Part shown: positions 9,756 through 16,102 of the stretch, piece after piece | Numbering within the stretch: position 1 is the stretch's first letter | Layout of the letters: every line of letters starts with the position of its first letter | Source: JBCCEJ01 sp039030335 | Lineage (GTDB): Bacteria; Pseudomonadota; Gammaproteobacteria; HK1 | Direction of reading: 5' to 3' | Assembly (NCBI GenBank): GCA_039030335.1 | Contig: JBCCEJ010000094.1 | Location: 1-20,816 of the forward strand | DNA length: 20,816 bases | Translations under genes and position numbers: made by a program | The notes under the pieces: model-generated | Seen by the model: only the letters and a program-made list of their open reading frames with translations | The model's database searches: none | Told to the model about the DNA's origin: nothing

Positions 9756-9856
9756 GGTCCTGGCGAGCAACGCCGAGTGCCGCGATGTGCCGGATTTAGT
9801 CCAGTACCTGCAAAGCGCTCGGGCCGTGTACGTCTGTCGTTTTGCTCTGATTGGCC

Positions 9857-9885
9857 TTGAGAGAGACCCAAACCGCCCTTAGACT
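9857..9885 (+). promoter_or_regulatory. Candidate sigma-70 promoter for the atypical A-type Fe-S gene
   Basis: TTGAGA at 9857-9862 (5 of 6) and TAGACT at 9880-9885 (4 of 6) are separated by 17 bases. The predicted start near 9892 leaves about 49 bases before the ATG at 9941. It lies in the 185-bp gap after the rubredoxin gene, suggesting that the gene can be transcribed separately. No IscR or Fur site could be recognised with confidence. Confidence 0.45.
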
Positions 9886-9940
9886 CTCCTCTATGAGATC
9901 GTGACGGGGGCCATGGCGCCCACGCGGAGGCAAGAAATCC

Positions 9941-10333
9941 ATGAACGTTGCCACGTTACCCGTGTTCACAACTGACGTAAGCGATGAAGAGATCGTCATC
10001 ACCGACGATGCGCACGAGCAGCTCGTGCGTCTCTACGGCCAAATCGACGACGACGAGATCGAGGCGATTCGCATCTACGTCACCGGCGGCGGGTGCTCCG
10101 GCATGACTTACGGCATGACGTTTACGGACCAGCGACATGCATTCGACAAGGTGCTGACGCGGGATGGTTACAACGTTTACGTCGATACGGTCGCGTTGAA
10201 CTACATGCGCGGGGTGGAGATCGACTTCGTGTCGAAACCGACCGGCGCAAGTTTCGTGTTCAACAACGTCTTCGCGTCGACGGGCGGCAGCGGTATGTGC
10301 TCCGGTTGCGGTGCTGCCGGCGGTTGCGGCTAA
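9941..10333 (+). CDS. Atypical A-type Fe-S cluster carrier (HesB/IscA family)
   Basis: Encodes 130 residues. A GGAGG ribosome site lies about 11 bases before the ATG. Residues 17-110 align by eye with A-type scaffolds: IVITDDAHEQLVRL, then IYVTGGGCSGMTYG with Cys52 at the first conserved cysteine, then an NYMRGVEIDFV segment. The usual ending, CGCG plus SF, is replaced by a longer Gly/Cys-rich tail, GSGMCSGCGAAGGCG, with Cys120, Cys123 and Cys129. Members of the family deliver Fe-S clusters to target enzymes; whether this one binds a cluster or only iron is not shown. It is clearly distinct from the ErpA at 15723. The next gene, 109 bp downstream on the same strand, is an ATP-grasp protein. 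Confidence 0.9.
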   Translation: MNVATLPVFTTDVSDEEIVITDDAHEQLVRLYGQIDDDEIEAIRIYVTGGGCSGMTYGMTFTDQRHAFDKVLTRDGYNVYVDTVALNYMRGVEIDFVSKPTGASFVFNNVFASTGGSGMCSGCGAAGGCG

Positions 10334-10380
10334 CGCCTGACCGCTTCAACTCCCGGGCCGACAATGGCCTTAGCCACTGG

Positions 10381-10437
10381 CGGAGCCCCCCGGGTCTCGC
10401 CCTCTCTCGTCTCCGGCTCCGTGCGCGCCGCGCGGCG
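10381..10437 (+). promoter_or_regulatory. Inverted repeats in the gap before the ATP-grasp gene
   Basis: CGGAGCC at 10381-10387 is repeated inverted as GGCTCCG at 10415-10421, and a perfect 12-bp palindrome, CGCCGCGCGGCG, fills 10426-10437. The palindrome ends 5 bases before the ATG at 10443, where a ribosome site would be expected and none is obvious. These could form RNA structure that limits translation, or a protein site. High GC content makes chance matches fairly likely. Confidence 0.35.
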
Positions 10438-10442
10438 ATTGC

Positions 10443-11723
10443 ATGAAGCTTAATGACGCGGGCGCAGGGTGCCTGTCCCCGCCTGCCAGTGTCCTGCTGA
10501 TCGCGCCGTCGTCAAGCTACCGTATAGGTGCCTACGCGAGCGCAGCCGCCTCACTCGGTGTACGCCTGGTGGTGGCCTCCGATGGCCAATATTCGCTCGT
10601 TCCCGAGGTCGCCGAAGGCATCCATGTCGACTTCGGCGGCCCCGGTGACGCCGCGGCGAAACTCGCTGCCGCGCATGCCCGTCAACCCTACGCCACGGTG
10701 CTGGCGAGCGACGATGCTACCGTCGAGCTCGCCAGTCAGGTGGCCGCGCTATGTGGTCTGCCGCACAACCCGCTGGACAGCGCCCGGGTCAGCCGGCGCA
10801 AGGATCTGGCCCGTGCCCGGCAGAGGGCAGCCGGCCTGGATGTGCCCGAGTTTGCACTCATCGAACTCGATTCCGGGCGGTTGGCAACAGGTGACCTGCC
10901 GCCGTTTCCATGCGTGCTGAAGCCACTCGCGTTATCGGGCAGCCGCGGTGTCATGCGGGTTGATACGCCCGCGGCACTTGATGAAGCCAGGGTCCGGCTT
11001 CGTCGTATTGTGGGCGCGTCCGACGGCTCGGCAGAACGGCGTTACGGCTTGGTGGAGAGTTTCATGCCCGGCACCGAGGTGGCCGTCGAGGGCATCCTGT
11101 CCAATGGCCAACTCGAAATTCTGGCGGTATTCGACAAGCCGGCACCGCTCGACGGCCCGTTCTTCGAAGAGTCCTACTACGTCACCCCTAGCCGGCTGGA
11201 AGCGCCCCGTCTCCAACGCGTGCAAGACTGCGTGGCGGCGATGTGTGCGGCCTATGGTCTGACCACGGGGCCGGTGCATGCTGAACTGCGGGTTTTCGGC
11301 GACCGGGTGCGCCCGTTGGAACTCGCGAGCCGCACTATCGGCGGAGACTGCGCGCGATTGTTGCGGTTTGGTACCGGGCACAGCCTCGAAGAACTGGTGC
11401 TGGCACGCGCCCTCGGTTTGTCTATATCCGCCCGGCCCACGGACGTTGCCGGTGGTGTGTTGATGATCCCGATTCCACGCTCGGGCGTCTTGAGGCGGGT
11501 AGAAGGGGTACTGCAGGCGCTGGCAGTGCCGTTGGTTGAAGACGTCTTCATCGCAGCTCGGGAAGGTCACGAGCTGGTGGCCTTGCCGGAGGGCAGCAGT
11601 TATCTCGGTTTCGTCTTCGCGCGCGGACCAGGCGCGGCGGAGGTCTATGCTGCACTACGCGAAGCCCACGCGTTACTGCGCGTCGTAATCGCTCCGATGT
11701 GGCGTATCGAGGTGGCGTCGTGA
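10443..11723 (+). CDS. ATP-grasp ligase of unknown substrate, L-amino-acid-ligase-like
   Basis: Encodes 426 residues. Residues 1-115 look like a preATP-grasp domain (SVLLIAPSSSYRIGAYASAAASLG). The ATP-grasp fold follows: VLKPLALSGSRG at 158-169 with the nucleotide-binding Lys160, LVESFMPGTEVAVEG at 203-217, and HAELRV (Glu281) and PLELASRTIGG (Glu293) as metal ligands. Residues 336-420 resemble the C-terminal domain of bacterial L-amino-acid ligases (BacD-like). Such enzymes form amide bonds through an acyl-phosphate, but substrate cannot be read from the sequence, and relatives include PurK- and carboxylase-type enzymes. The start is uncertain because no clear ribosome site precedes the ATG. 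Its only same-strand neighbours are the A-type Fe-S gene and rubredoxin. It converges on yggX with a 27-bp gap. Confidence 0.85.
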   Translation: MKLNDAGAGCLSPPASVLLIAPSSSYRIGAYASAAASLGVRLVVASDGQYSLVPEVAEGIHVDFGGPGDAAAKLAAAHARQPYATVLASDDATVELASQVAALCGLPHNPLDSARVSRRKDLARARQRAAGLDVPEFALIELDSGRLATGDLPPFPCVLKPLALSGSRGVMRVDTPAALDEARVRLRRIVGASDGSAERRYGLVESFMPGTEVAVEGILSNGQLEILAVFDKPAPLDGPFFEESYYVTPSRLEAPRLQRVQDCVAAMCAAYGLTTGPVHAELRVFGDRVRPLELASRTIGGDCARLLRFGTGHSLEELVLARALGLSISARPTDVAGGVLMIPIPRSGVLRRVEGVLQALAVPLVEDVFIAAREGHELVALPEGSSYLGFVFARGPGAAEVYAALREAHALLRVVIAPMWRIEVAS

Positions 11724-11743
11724 ACGCCGCGCTACAGATTCGG

Positions 11744-11768
11744 GGCGGTGCTACTTCTTGGCACCGCC
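11744..11768. terminator. Hairpin at the convergent ends of the ATP-grasp gene and yggX
   Basis: GGCGGTGC at 11744-11751 and GCACCGCC at 11761-11768 form a perfect 8-bp stem with a 9-nt loop. The yggX stop codon straddles the stem-loop edge (11751-11753 on the - strand), so the last yggX codons are inside the structure. It could end or protect both transcripts. No T-run follows on either strand, so intrinsic termination is doubtful. Confidence 0.4.
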
Positions 11769-12035
11769 AGCCCTGAAGCCCATCGGTACACCGCCCAAAT
11801 CGCCCTCATCGAAAAAGAACCCGAGCATGTGCTGCTCGATGATCTCCTGACTGCGCGGATCACCGCTGTTGAGCTGATTCTCATTGATGATGATCTGCAG
11901 CCGCTCCAGCCATTCCAGCCAGCCCTCCCTGGAGACTTGATTGTAGATGCGCAGTCCCAGCTCACCTGGGTGTGGCATCTCTTCCAGGCCTTCGGCTTCG
12001 CGCCGCAGGACAACGCATTGAACCATTCGTGTCAT
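11751..12035 (-). CDS. yggX: YggX: oxidative damage protection / Fe(II)-trafficking protein
   Basis: Encodes 94 residues, the usual length. YggX is a small cytoplasmic protein that protects Fe-S proteins and DNA under oxidative stress and has been linked to iron trafficking; its exact biochemistry is debated. The motifs MTRMVQCVVLRREAEG (conserved Cys7), PGELGLRIYNQVSREGW and LINEN-like IIINENQLN identify it. The ATG at 12035 gives the canonical N terminus, and a purine-rich AGAGAG lies before it. It is the last gene of a - strand run with hemJ (16-bp gap) and clcA, which suggests co-transcription. Confidence 0.96.
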   Translation of the reverse strand: MTRMVQCVVLRREAEGLEEMPHPGELGLRIYNQVSREGWLEWLERLQIIINENQLNSGDPRSQEIIEQHMLGFFFDEGDLGGVPMGFRAGGAKK

Positions 12036-12051
12036 CAGACTCTCTCTGCTG

Positions 12052-12474
12052 TCAGGCGGGTTTTACCACCACGGCGATGACGACGCCGACGAGGATAAGC
12101 GCCGGAATTTCGTTGATCATACGAAAGAAGCGCTGACTGTGCCTGTTGCGGTCTTCGCGAAACGCTCGCATCAGCAAATAGCACCAACCGTGGAATCCAT
12201 ACAGGGCTGCCACCAGGGCGAGCTTCGCCCACAACCAGACCGTGCCTCCGAACGCCACCATCGCATAGGCATGCAACAGCCAGAACCCGAACACCGCAGT
12301 GCCGAGTGCCCCGATGCTCATGATCAAAAAAAGCTTGCGCTCCATAGTCTTGAAGCGCTCATTCGCCTCTGGCTCGGTCGTCTCCGTGTGATAGACGAAC
12401 AGGCGTGGCAGATACAGCAGGCCTGCGTACCACGACACGGCAAAGATAATGTGGAAAGCTTTGACCCACAGCAC
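12052..12474 (-). CDS. hemJ: HemJ-type protoporphyrinogen IX oxidase (membrane)
   Basis: Encodes 140 residues. HemJ oxidises protoporphyrinogen IX to protoporphyrin IX, the step before iron insertion into heme, at the inner membrane. The start MLWVKAFHIIFAVSWYAGLLYLPRLFVYH contains the conserved His8 and the LPRLFVYH motif. Four hydrophobic segments lie near 3-21, 50-70, 79-102 and 122-137, and ERKL after the first loop is conserved. I chose the GTG at 12474: it yields the family N terminus, whereas a longer frame would run backwards into clcA. A run of six G lies 12 bases upstream. It begins 23 bp after the clcA stop and ends 16 bp before yggX. HemL, encoded nearby, is in the same pathway. 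Confidence 0.93.
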   Translation of the reverse strand: MLWVKAFHIIFAVSWYAGLLYLPRLFVYHTETTEPEANERFKTMERKLFLIMSIGALGTAVFGFWLLHAYAMVAFGGTVWLWAKLALVAALYGFHGWCYLLMRAFREDRNRHSQRFFRMINEIPALILVGVVIAVVVKPA

Positions 12475-12497
12475 TATTGGCCAATACCCCCCGTTCG

Positions 12498-14195
12498 TCA
12501 GACCGCTTTGGGAGCGCTGGTCGCGCCGAGCATCTCTGCCGTCACGACGCCGCACACGCGTCCGTCCAGCCGCCTGACGATAAGGCCCTCCGCGCCTTGT
12601 GCGCTTAGCCTTTCTCGTCCTTCCTGCACCGTTGCGCGCACTGAGACCTCGGCGCTGACGAGGCACTCGGCTTGCCAGGCAGCGCTCCGCGGCGCGGCGC
12701 CATCCGCCGCCGGAGACACGAGGTAAAGGCGCGTCTCCTGTCCGGCCTCGTGTACCAGCCACCGTACGGAGGGCTTGTTCAGGACGGCCCAGTCTTCGTC
12801 GGTTTCTGGAAGGTGGGTCACTCGTTTGAAGCTCGCATTCATGCGCGAGGTAATGCCACTACGACTCAGTGCGAGGGCGACGGGATCCGTGACGTAGTCG
12901 GCGCCACGGACCTTCAGTGAAGCGATGAACATCGGCTCAGTGCGCAACAGCGAGCGCGCGATTAGCACGGCGCTTACAATGCACACCATGCCTGGCAAGA
13001 TGAGCTTTACGTTCTGCGTCAGCTCCACGATGGCCATCAACCCTGCTAGCGGTGCATGCAGGCAGGCGGCCATCATCGCGCCCATCCCGAGCATCGCGTA
13101 GAACGCAGGGCTGGCACTCAGGTCCGGCGCTACGGCCTGCCCGAGCAACCCCAGGGCCGCGCCTGCGCTGGCACCCATGAACAGCATTGGCGCGATGACG
13201 CCACCCGGCATTCCGAGCCCTGCACAGATCGTGCTGGCGACGAGCTTCGTGACGAGGATGAGCAGCAAAGCGGAGATAGCGAACCGGTTGTGTAGGGTGG
13301 CTTCGACGGTGTCGTAGCCGATTCCCATCACCTCCGGCGCCACCACCGCGGCTGCGCCCATCATCACCCCCGCGAGTACGCCACGCCGCCAGAGCGGCCA
13401 CGCAACGGCGGCACGCTGTAACGTAGCCGTGCTACGTACGAACAGGGCGGCTAGCAAACCTATGGCGCAGCCGCAGCCGACGATGAGTGGAAGTTCCAGC
13501 AGGGAATTGAGTTCCAGCGCCGGCACTGCGAATGCTGCGGCATCGCCGTAAACTGCCTGACTCATCCACGCCGCAACGGCGGCTGAAACGATAACCGGCG
13601 CGAAGCCGACGATGGTGTACTCCATCATCACGACTTCCATCGCGAAAATGACTCCCGCAATAGGCGTGTTGAAAGACGCCGCGATAGAACCAGCCGTTCC
13701 GCAAGCGATCAGCACGCGCATGCTGTTGTTCGGTACACCGAGCCCCTGTCCTACCCAACTGCCGGCAGCGGCACCGAGGTGCACGCCCGGACCCTCGCGT
13801 CCCATCGAATGACCGCTGCAAAGCGCAATCACCGCACCAACATATTGCGCGAGCGCATTCCGCCAGGGCATTGCCCCCTGGTGATAGGCCAGCCGCTCCA
13901 TGACGTGAACGACACCGACTTGCACGTGGGCACTGCCAAGCCTCGCGAACAACAGTACGACCAACAGGGCACCGCCGATCGGTAGAAGCAATCGCACCGG
14001 CCAGGCCAGCGTTTCGAACGCTTCCGGATGTGTTGGTGTGACGGTGCTCGACAGAATCCACTCGACCATGGCTCTGAAAGAGATCAGTAGCGCGCCCGAG
14101 GCAGCCCCGCTCAGAACGCCCAGAATCACCAGAGGCGCCAATGCCTCCGAATCGGCCAATCGCAGCCGAAACCTGTCAAGTGCCAGACGAAACAA
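12498..14195 (-). CDS. clcA: CLC-family chloride channel/transporter with degenerate CBS region
   Basis: Encodes 565 residues. The membrane part (about 20-425) has CLC signatures in order: CSGHS at 126-130, GREGP at 132-136 with the gating Glu134, and GGVIAPML at 331-338. FAMEVV at 184-189 puts Val188 where H+-coupled exchangers such as E. coli ClcA have Glu203, and Phe423 replaces the central Tyr445. By family knowledge the Val is typical of channels rather than exchangers. Residues 455-560 form a cytoplasmic tail, of which 515-555 resemble one CBS repeat. The start is TTG at 14195 with GGAG 8 bases upstream; a nearby ATG is out of frame. It is first in clcA-hemJ-yggX. The symbol denotes family, not proven antiport. 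Confidence 0.92.
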   Translation of the reverse strand: MFRLALDRFRLRLADSEALAPLVILGVLSGAASGALLISFRAMVEWILSSTVTPTHPEAFETLAWPVRLLLPIGGALLVVLLFARLGSAHVQVGVVHVMERLAYHQGAMPWRNALAQYVGAVIALCSGHSMGREGPGVHLGAAAGSWVGQGLGVPNNSMRVLIACGTAGSIAASFNTPIAGVIFAMEVVMMEYTIVGFAPVIVSAAVAAWMSQAVYGDAAAFAVPALELNSLLELPLIVGCGCAIGLLAALFVRSTATLQRAAVAWPLWRRGVLAGVMMGAAAVVAPEVMGIGYDTVEATLHNRFAISALLLILVTKLVASTICAGLGMPGGVIAPMLFMGASAGAALGLLGQAVAPDLSASPAFYAMLGMGAMMAACLHAPLAGLMAIVELTQNVKLILPGMVCIVSAVLIARSLLRTEPMFIASLKVRGADYVTDPVALALSRSGITSRMNASFKRVTHLPETDEDWAVLNKPSVRWLVHEAGQETRLYLVSPAADGAAPRSAAWQAECLVSAEVSVRATVQEGRERLSAQGAEGLIVRRLDGRVCGVVTAEMLGATSAPKAV

Positions 14196-14253
14196 CGCAA
14201 CGGCTCCATTGTGGCGTAGGTTCGGCGGACACGGTGGCCGGAACCGAATTCGA

Positions 14254-14282
14254 GTTGTAAGTGTGGGTCGACAATTTACAAT
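14254..14282. promoter_or_regulatory. Symmetric overlapping divergent promoters (clcA / coiled-coil gene)
   Basis: On +, TTGTAA (14255-14260), a 16-base spacer and TACAAT (14277-14282) form a promoter. On -, TTGTAA (14281 down to 14276), a 16-base spacer and TACAAC (14259 down to 14254) form another. Each -35 coincides with the -10 of the opposite promoter because TTGTAA-N15-TTACAA is an inverted repeat. A smaller inverted repeat CAATT-TAC-AATTG covers 14272-14284. The starts would be near 14289 (+) and 14247 (-), about 33 and 52 bases before the respective genes. Confidence 0.55.
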
Positions 14283-14321
14283 TGAACCTGTGCTGGGTCT
14301 GCTCTGCGCGCATTGGGTTAC

Positions 14322-15128
14322 ATGCAGCTGCGTAACGCTCGGCGCGCGGTAGAGACGGTCGGTATTGTTGCACGCAGAGGTATACCCTTGCCGCAGTCAG
14401 CCTACGTGGTACGTCGGCGCCAACCGTGGCGCGCTGCGCTGCTCGCGTTGTTCATCGTCGGCGCGGCCGTGGCGCTTGGGATCGGACTGTACGAGGCGGG
14501 TCACCGCACTGGTGCAGCCGGTCTGGCTGAGCTGCAGATAGCGTCTCAAGGTCAGATAGCGGCGCTTGCGAAAGCCCGGCGCGAGATGAAATTCCTGGAA
14601 CGCGATGCGGAGCGCGCTCGCCATGCGCAGCGTCTGACTGACACCGCCTCGGTGCAGCTAGAGCGTACGTTGCGCCAACAGCACGCAGTGATCGCCGAGC
14701 TGCGCGAACAGGTGGCTTTCTTTCGCGGGGTCGCCGTCGATCGTGACCGGGGACAAGATCTGGCGTTGTCTGATTTCACGGTGGCGCCCAAAGACGACAC
14801 TGGGGGTTATGCGGACTACGCCCTCACCGTGATGCGGATGCGCCGAGATGGCCTCTTGACCAGTGCCGAGCTGCGGGTATCGCTGCACGGCGAGCGGGAT
14901 GGGCAACCGCACGTGCTCGACGGCACCGACCTCGGCGGGCGCCGCGGCGCGCTTCAAAGCTTTCAGTTCCGGCATTTCCGGCGCGTCACCGGCACGCTCA
15001 CGTGGCCGCCGGATTTCATACCGCTGCGGGCCGTGGTTCAGTTGACGGCGCTCGGCGACGATGGGGGCGATGTGCTGGTAGAGCGCGACTATCGCTGGCC
15101 AAATTCACATGTGGCTGCCGCAAGGTAG
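14322..15128 (+). CDS. Membrane-anchored coiled-coil protein (DUF6776-like), function unknown
   Basis: Encodes 268 residues from the ATG at 14322. A basic N-terminal region with RRRQPWR precedes one membrane segment at about 38-56 (AALLALFIVGAAVALGIGL). A long helical, probably coiled-coil stretch follows at about 69-133. The rest (about 145-265) is a presumed periplasmic beta-rich domain with YALTVMRMRRDGLL and FQFRHFRRVTGTL. The architecture and the bactofilin neighbour match the DUF6776 proteins I recall beside bactofilin genes; the function is not known. The start is uncertain: TTG at 14313 and TTG at 14388 are in frame, and the latter has the best ribosome site (AGAGG, 14376-14380) while keeping the membrane segment. 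Bactofilin follows after 42 bp. Confidence 0.82.
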   Translation: MQLRNARRAVETVGIVARRGIPLPQSAYVVRRRQPWRAALLALFIVGAAVALGIGLYEAGHRTGAAGLAELQIASQGQIAALAKARREMKFLERDAERARHAQRLTDTASVQLERTLRQQHAVIAELREQVAFFRGVAVDRDRGQDLALSDFTVAPKDDTGGYADYALTVMRMRRDGLLTSAELRVSLHGERDGQPHVLDGTDLGGRRGALQSFQFRHFRRVTGTLTWPPDFIPLRAVVQLTALGDDGGDVLVERDYRWPNSHVAAAR

Positions 15129-15170
15129 GGCAATCGGGCAACCTCAGGGTTCACGAAAGAGACGCACACG

Positions 15171-15632
15171 ATGTTTGGAAACAGTAAGCGGATTCGCGCC
15201 AACCGGGCAGACTCACTGATCGGCTCGGCCGATCAGATTCAAGGTGATGTGCACTTCAGCGGCGACCTGATCGTACTCGGCACGGTGGCCGGGAACGTCG
15301 TCGCGGAACTCGACAGCGACAGCCTGTTCAACCTGAGCGAGTCGGGCCGGGTTGAAGGCGAGATTCGCGTCCCCAATGTTGTCATCGACGGCACCGTCGA
15401 CGGTGACGTCTACTCGTCTAAACGTATTCAGCTGGCGGCTAATGCACGCATCAGCGGGAACGTTTACTATCGGCTGATAGAGATGGAGATGGGTGCCGAG
15501 GTCAATGGCTCTCTCGTGCATCTCGGGGACGATGCAAAAGCGCGGCTGTCGATAGACGCATCCCCGGCCAGGCTGACCGACGAGTCGCACGAAGCCGACA
15601 CGGAAGCTGAGACGAACGCCACGTCGCCGTGA
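15171..15632 (+). CDS. Bactofilin (polymer-forming cytoskeletal protein)
   Basis: Encodes 153 residues. Bactofilins assemble without nucleotide into filaments on the inner face of the membrane and localise wall-modifying enzymes. The core, about residues 15-125, is a right-handed beta-helix visible as short repeated hydrophobic/Gly rungs: IQGDVHFSGDLIVLGTVAGNV, VEGEIRVPNVVIDGTVDGDV, and ISGNVYYRLIEMEMGAEVNG. A charged, probably disordered tail (126-153) follows. The ATG at 15171 gives MFGNSKRI, typical of the short N-terminal tail. It is 42 bp after the coiled-coil membrane protein and 90 bp before erpA. An M23 endopeptidase, the kind of enzyme bactofilins work with elsewhere, is encoded 1.6 kb away on the other strand. 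Confidence 0.95.
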   Translation: MFGNSKRIRANRADSLIGSADQIQGDVHFSGDLIVLGTVAGNVVAELDSDSLFNLSESGRVEGEIRVPNVVIDGTVDGDVYSSKRIQLAANARISGNVYYRLIEMEMGAEVNGSLVHLGDDAKARLSIDASPARLTDESHEADTEAETNATSP

Positions 15633-15722
15633 GGCCGCCGAAAGGCTGACACCGCGAGCCCGCGAGCATGGGAAACCGGGCGGGCGGGCCCAAAAATCCG
15701 CACTGCGCTGGAGTGCAAACAC

Positions 15723-16073
15723 ATGTCGGAAATTGCTGAACTTTCGCTTGAATTCACCGACAACGCGGCGGCGAAAGTCCGTGCCATGGTCGCCGTCGAG
15801 CAGCCGGATGCTGCTGAACCGATCCTGCGGGTTTACATTGAAGGCGGCGGTTGCTCTGGCTTTCAGTACGGCTTCGAGTTCGAGCAGGCCGCCGAAGAGG
15901 ATGACATGGTTATCGAGAGGGGCGGCGTCAAGCTCCTGGTCGACCCACTGAGCCTCCAATACCTGGCCGGCGGCGTGGTCGACTACAAAGAAGATCTGCA
16001 GGGTTCCCGGTTCGTTATCGATAACCCAAACGCGTCCACTACCTGTGGGTGCGGGGCTTCGTTCTCGATCTGA
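15723..16073 (+). CDS. erpA: Iron-sulfur cluster insertion protein ErpA
   Basis: Encodes 116 residues, close by eye to E. coli ErpA along its length. ErpA is an A-type carrier that hands Fe-S clusters to apo-enzymes, including IspG and IspH of isoprenoid synthesis. The three cluster-ligand cysteines are Cys44 (GGGCSGFQYGF) and Cys108 and Cys110 (CGCGASFSI, the C terminus). LEFTDNAAAKV, VDPLSLQYLAGG and GSRFVIDNPNA are further hallmarks. GGAG lies about 9 bases before the ATG at 15723. It follows bactofilin on the same strand and converges on anmK with 29 bp between their ends. Confidence 0.97.
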   Translation: MSEIAELSLEFTDNAAAKVRAMVAVEQPDAAEPILRVYIEGGGCSGFQYGFEFEQAAEEDDMVIERGGVKLLVDPLSLQYLAGGVVDYKEDLQGSRFVIDNPNASTTCGCGASFSI

Positions 16074-16102
16074 ACCTCACGCTGGCGGTCGCAGCACGGC
16101 AC

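Noticed and set aside
12475..12484. ATTGGCCAAT palindrome just before the hemJ start
   Set aside because: A 10-bp palindrome in an intercistronic gap, without a second copy or a known site, is compatible with chance.
12475..12762. N-terminal extension of HemJ (upstream part of the longer - strand frame)
   Set aside because: It is the alternate frame of the clcA 3' end; the HemJ family begins at MLWVKAFH, matching the GTG at 12474.
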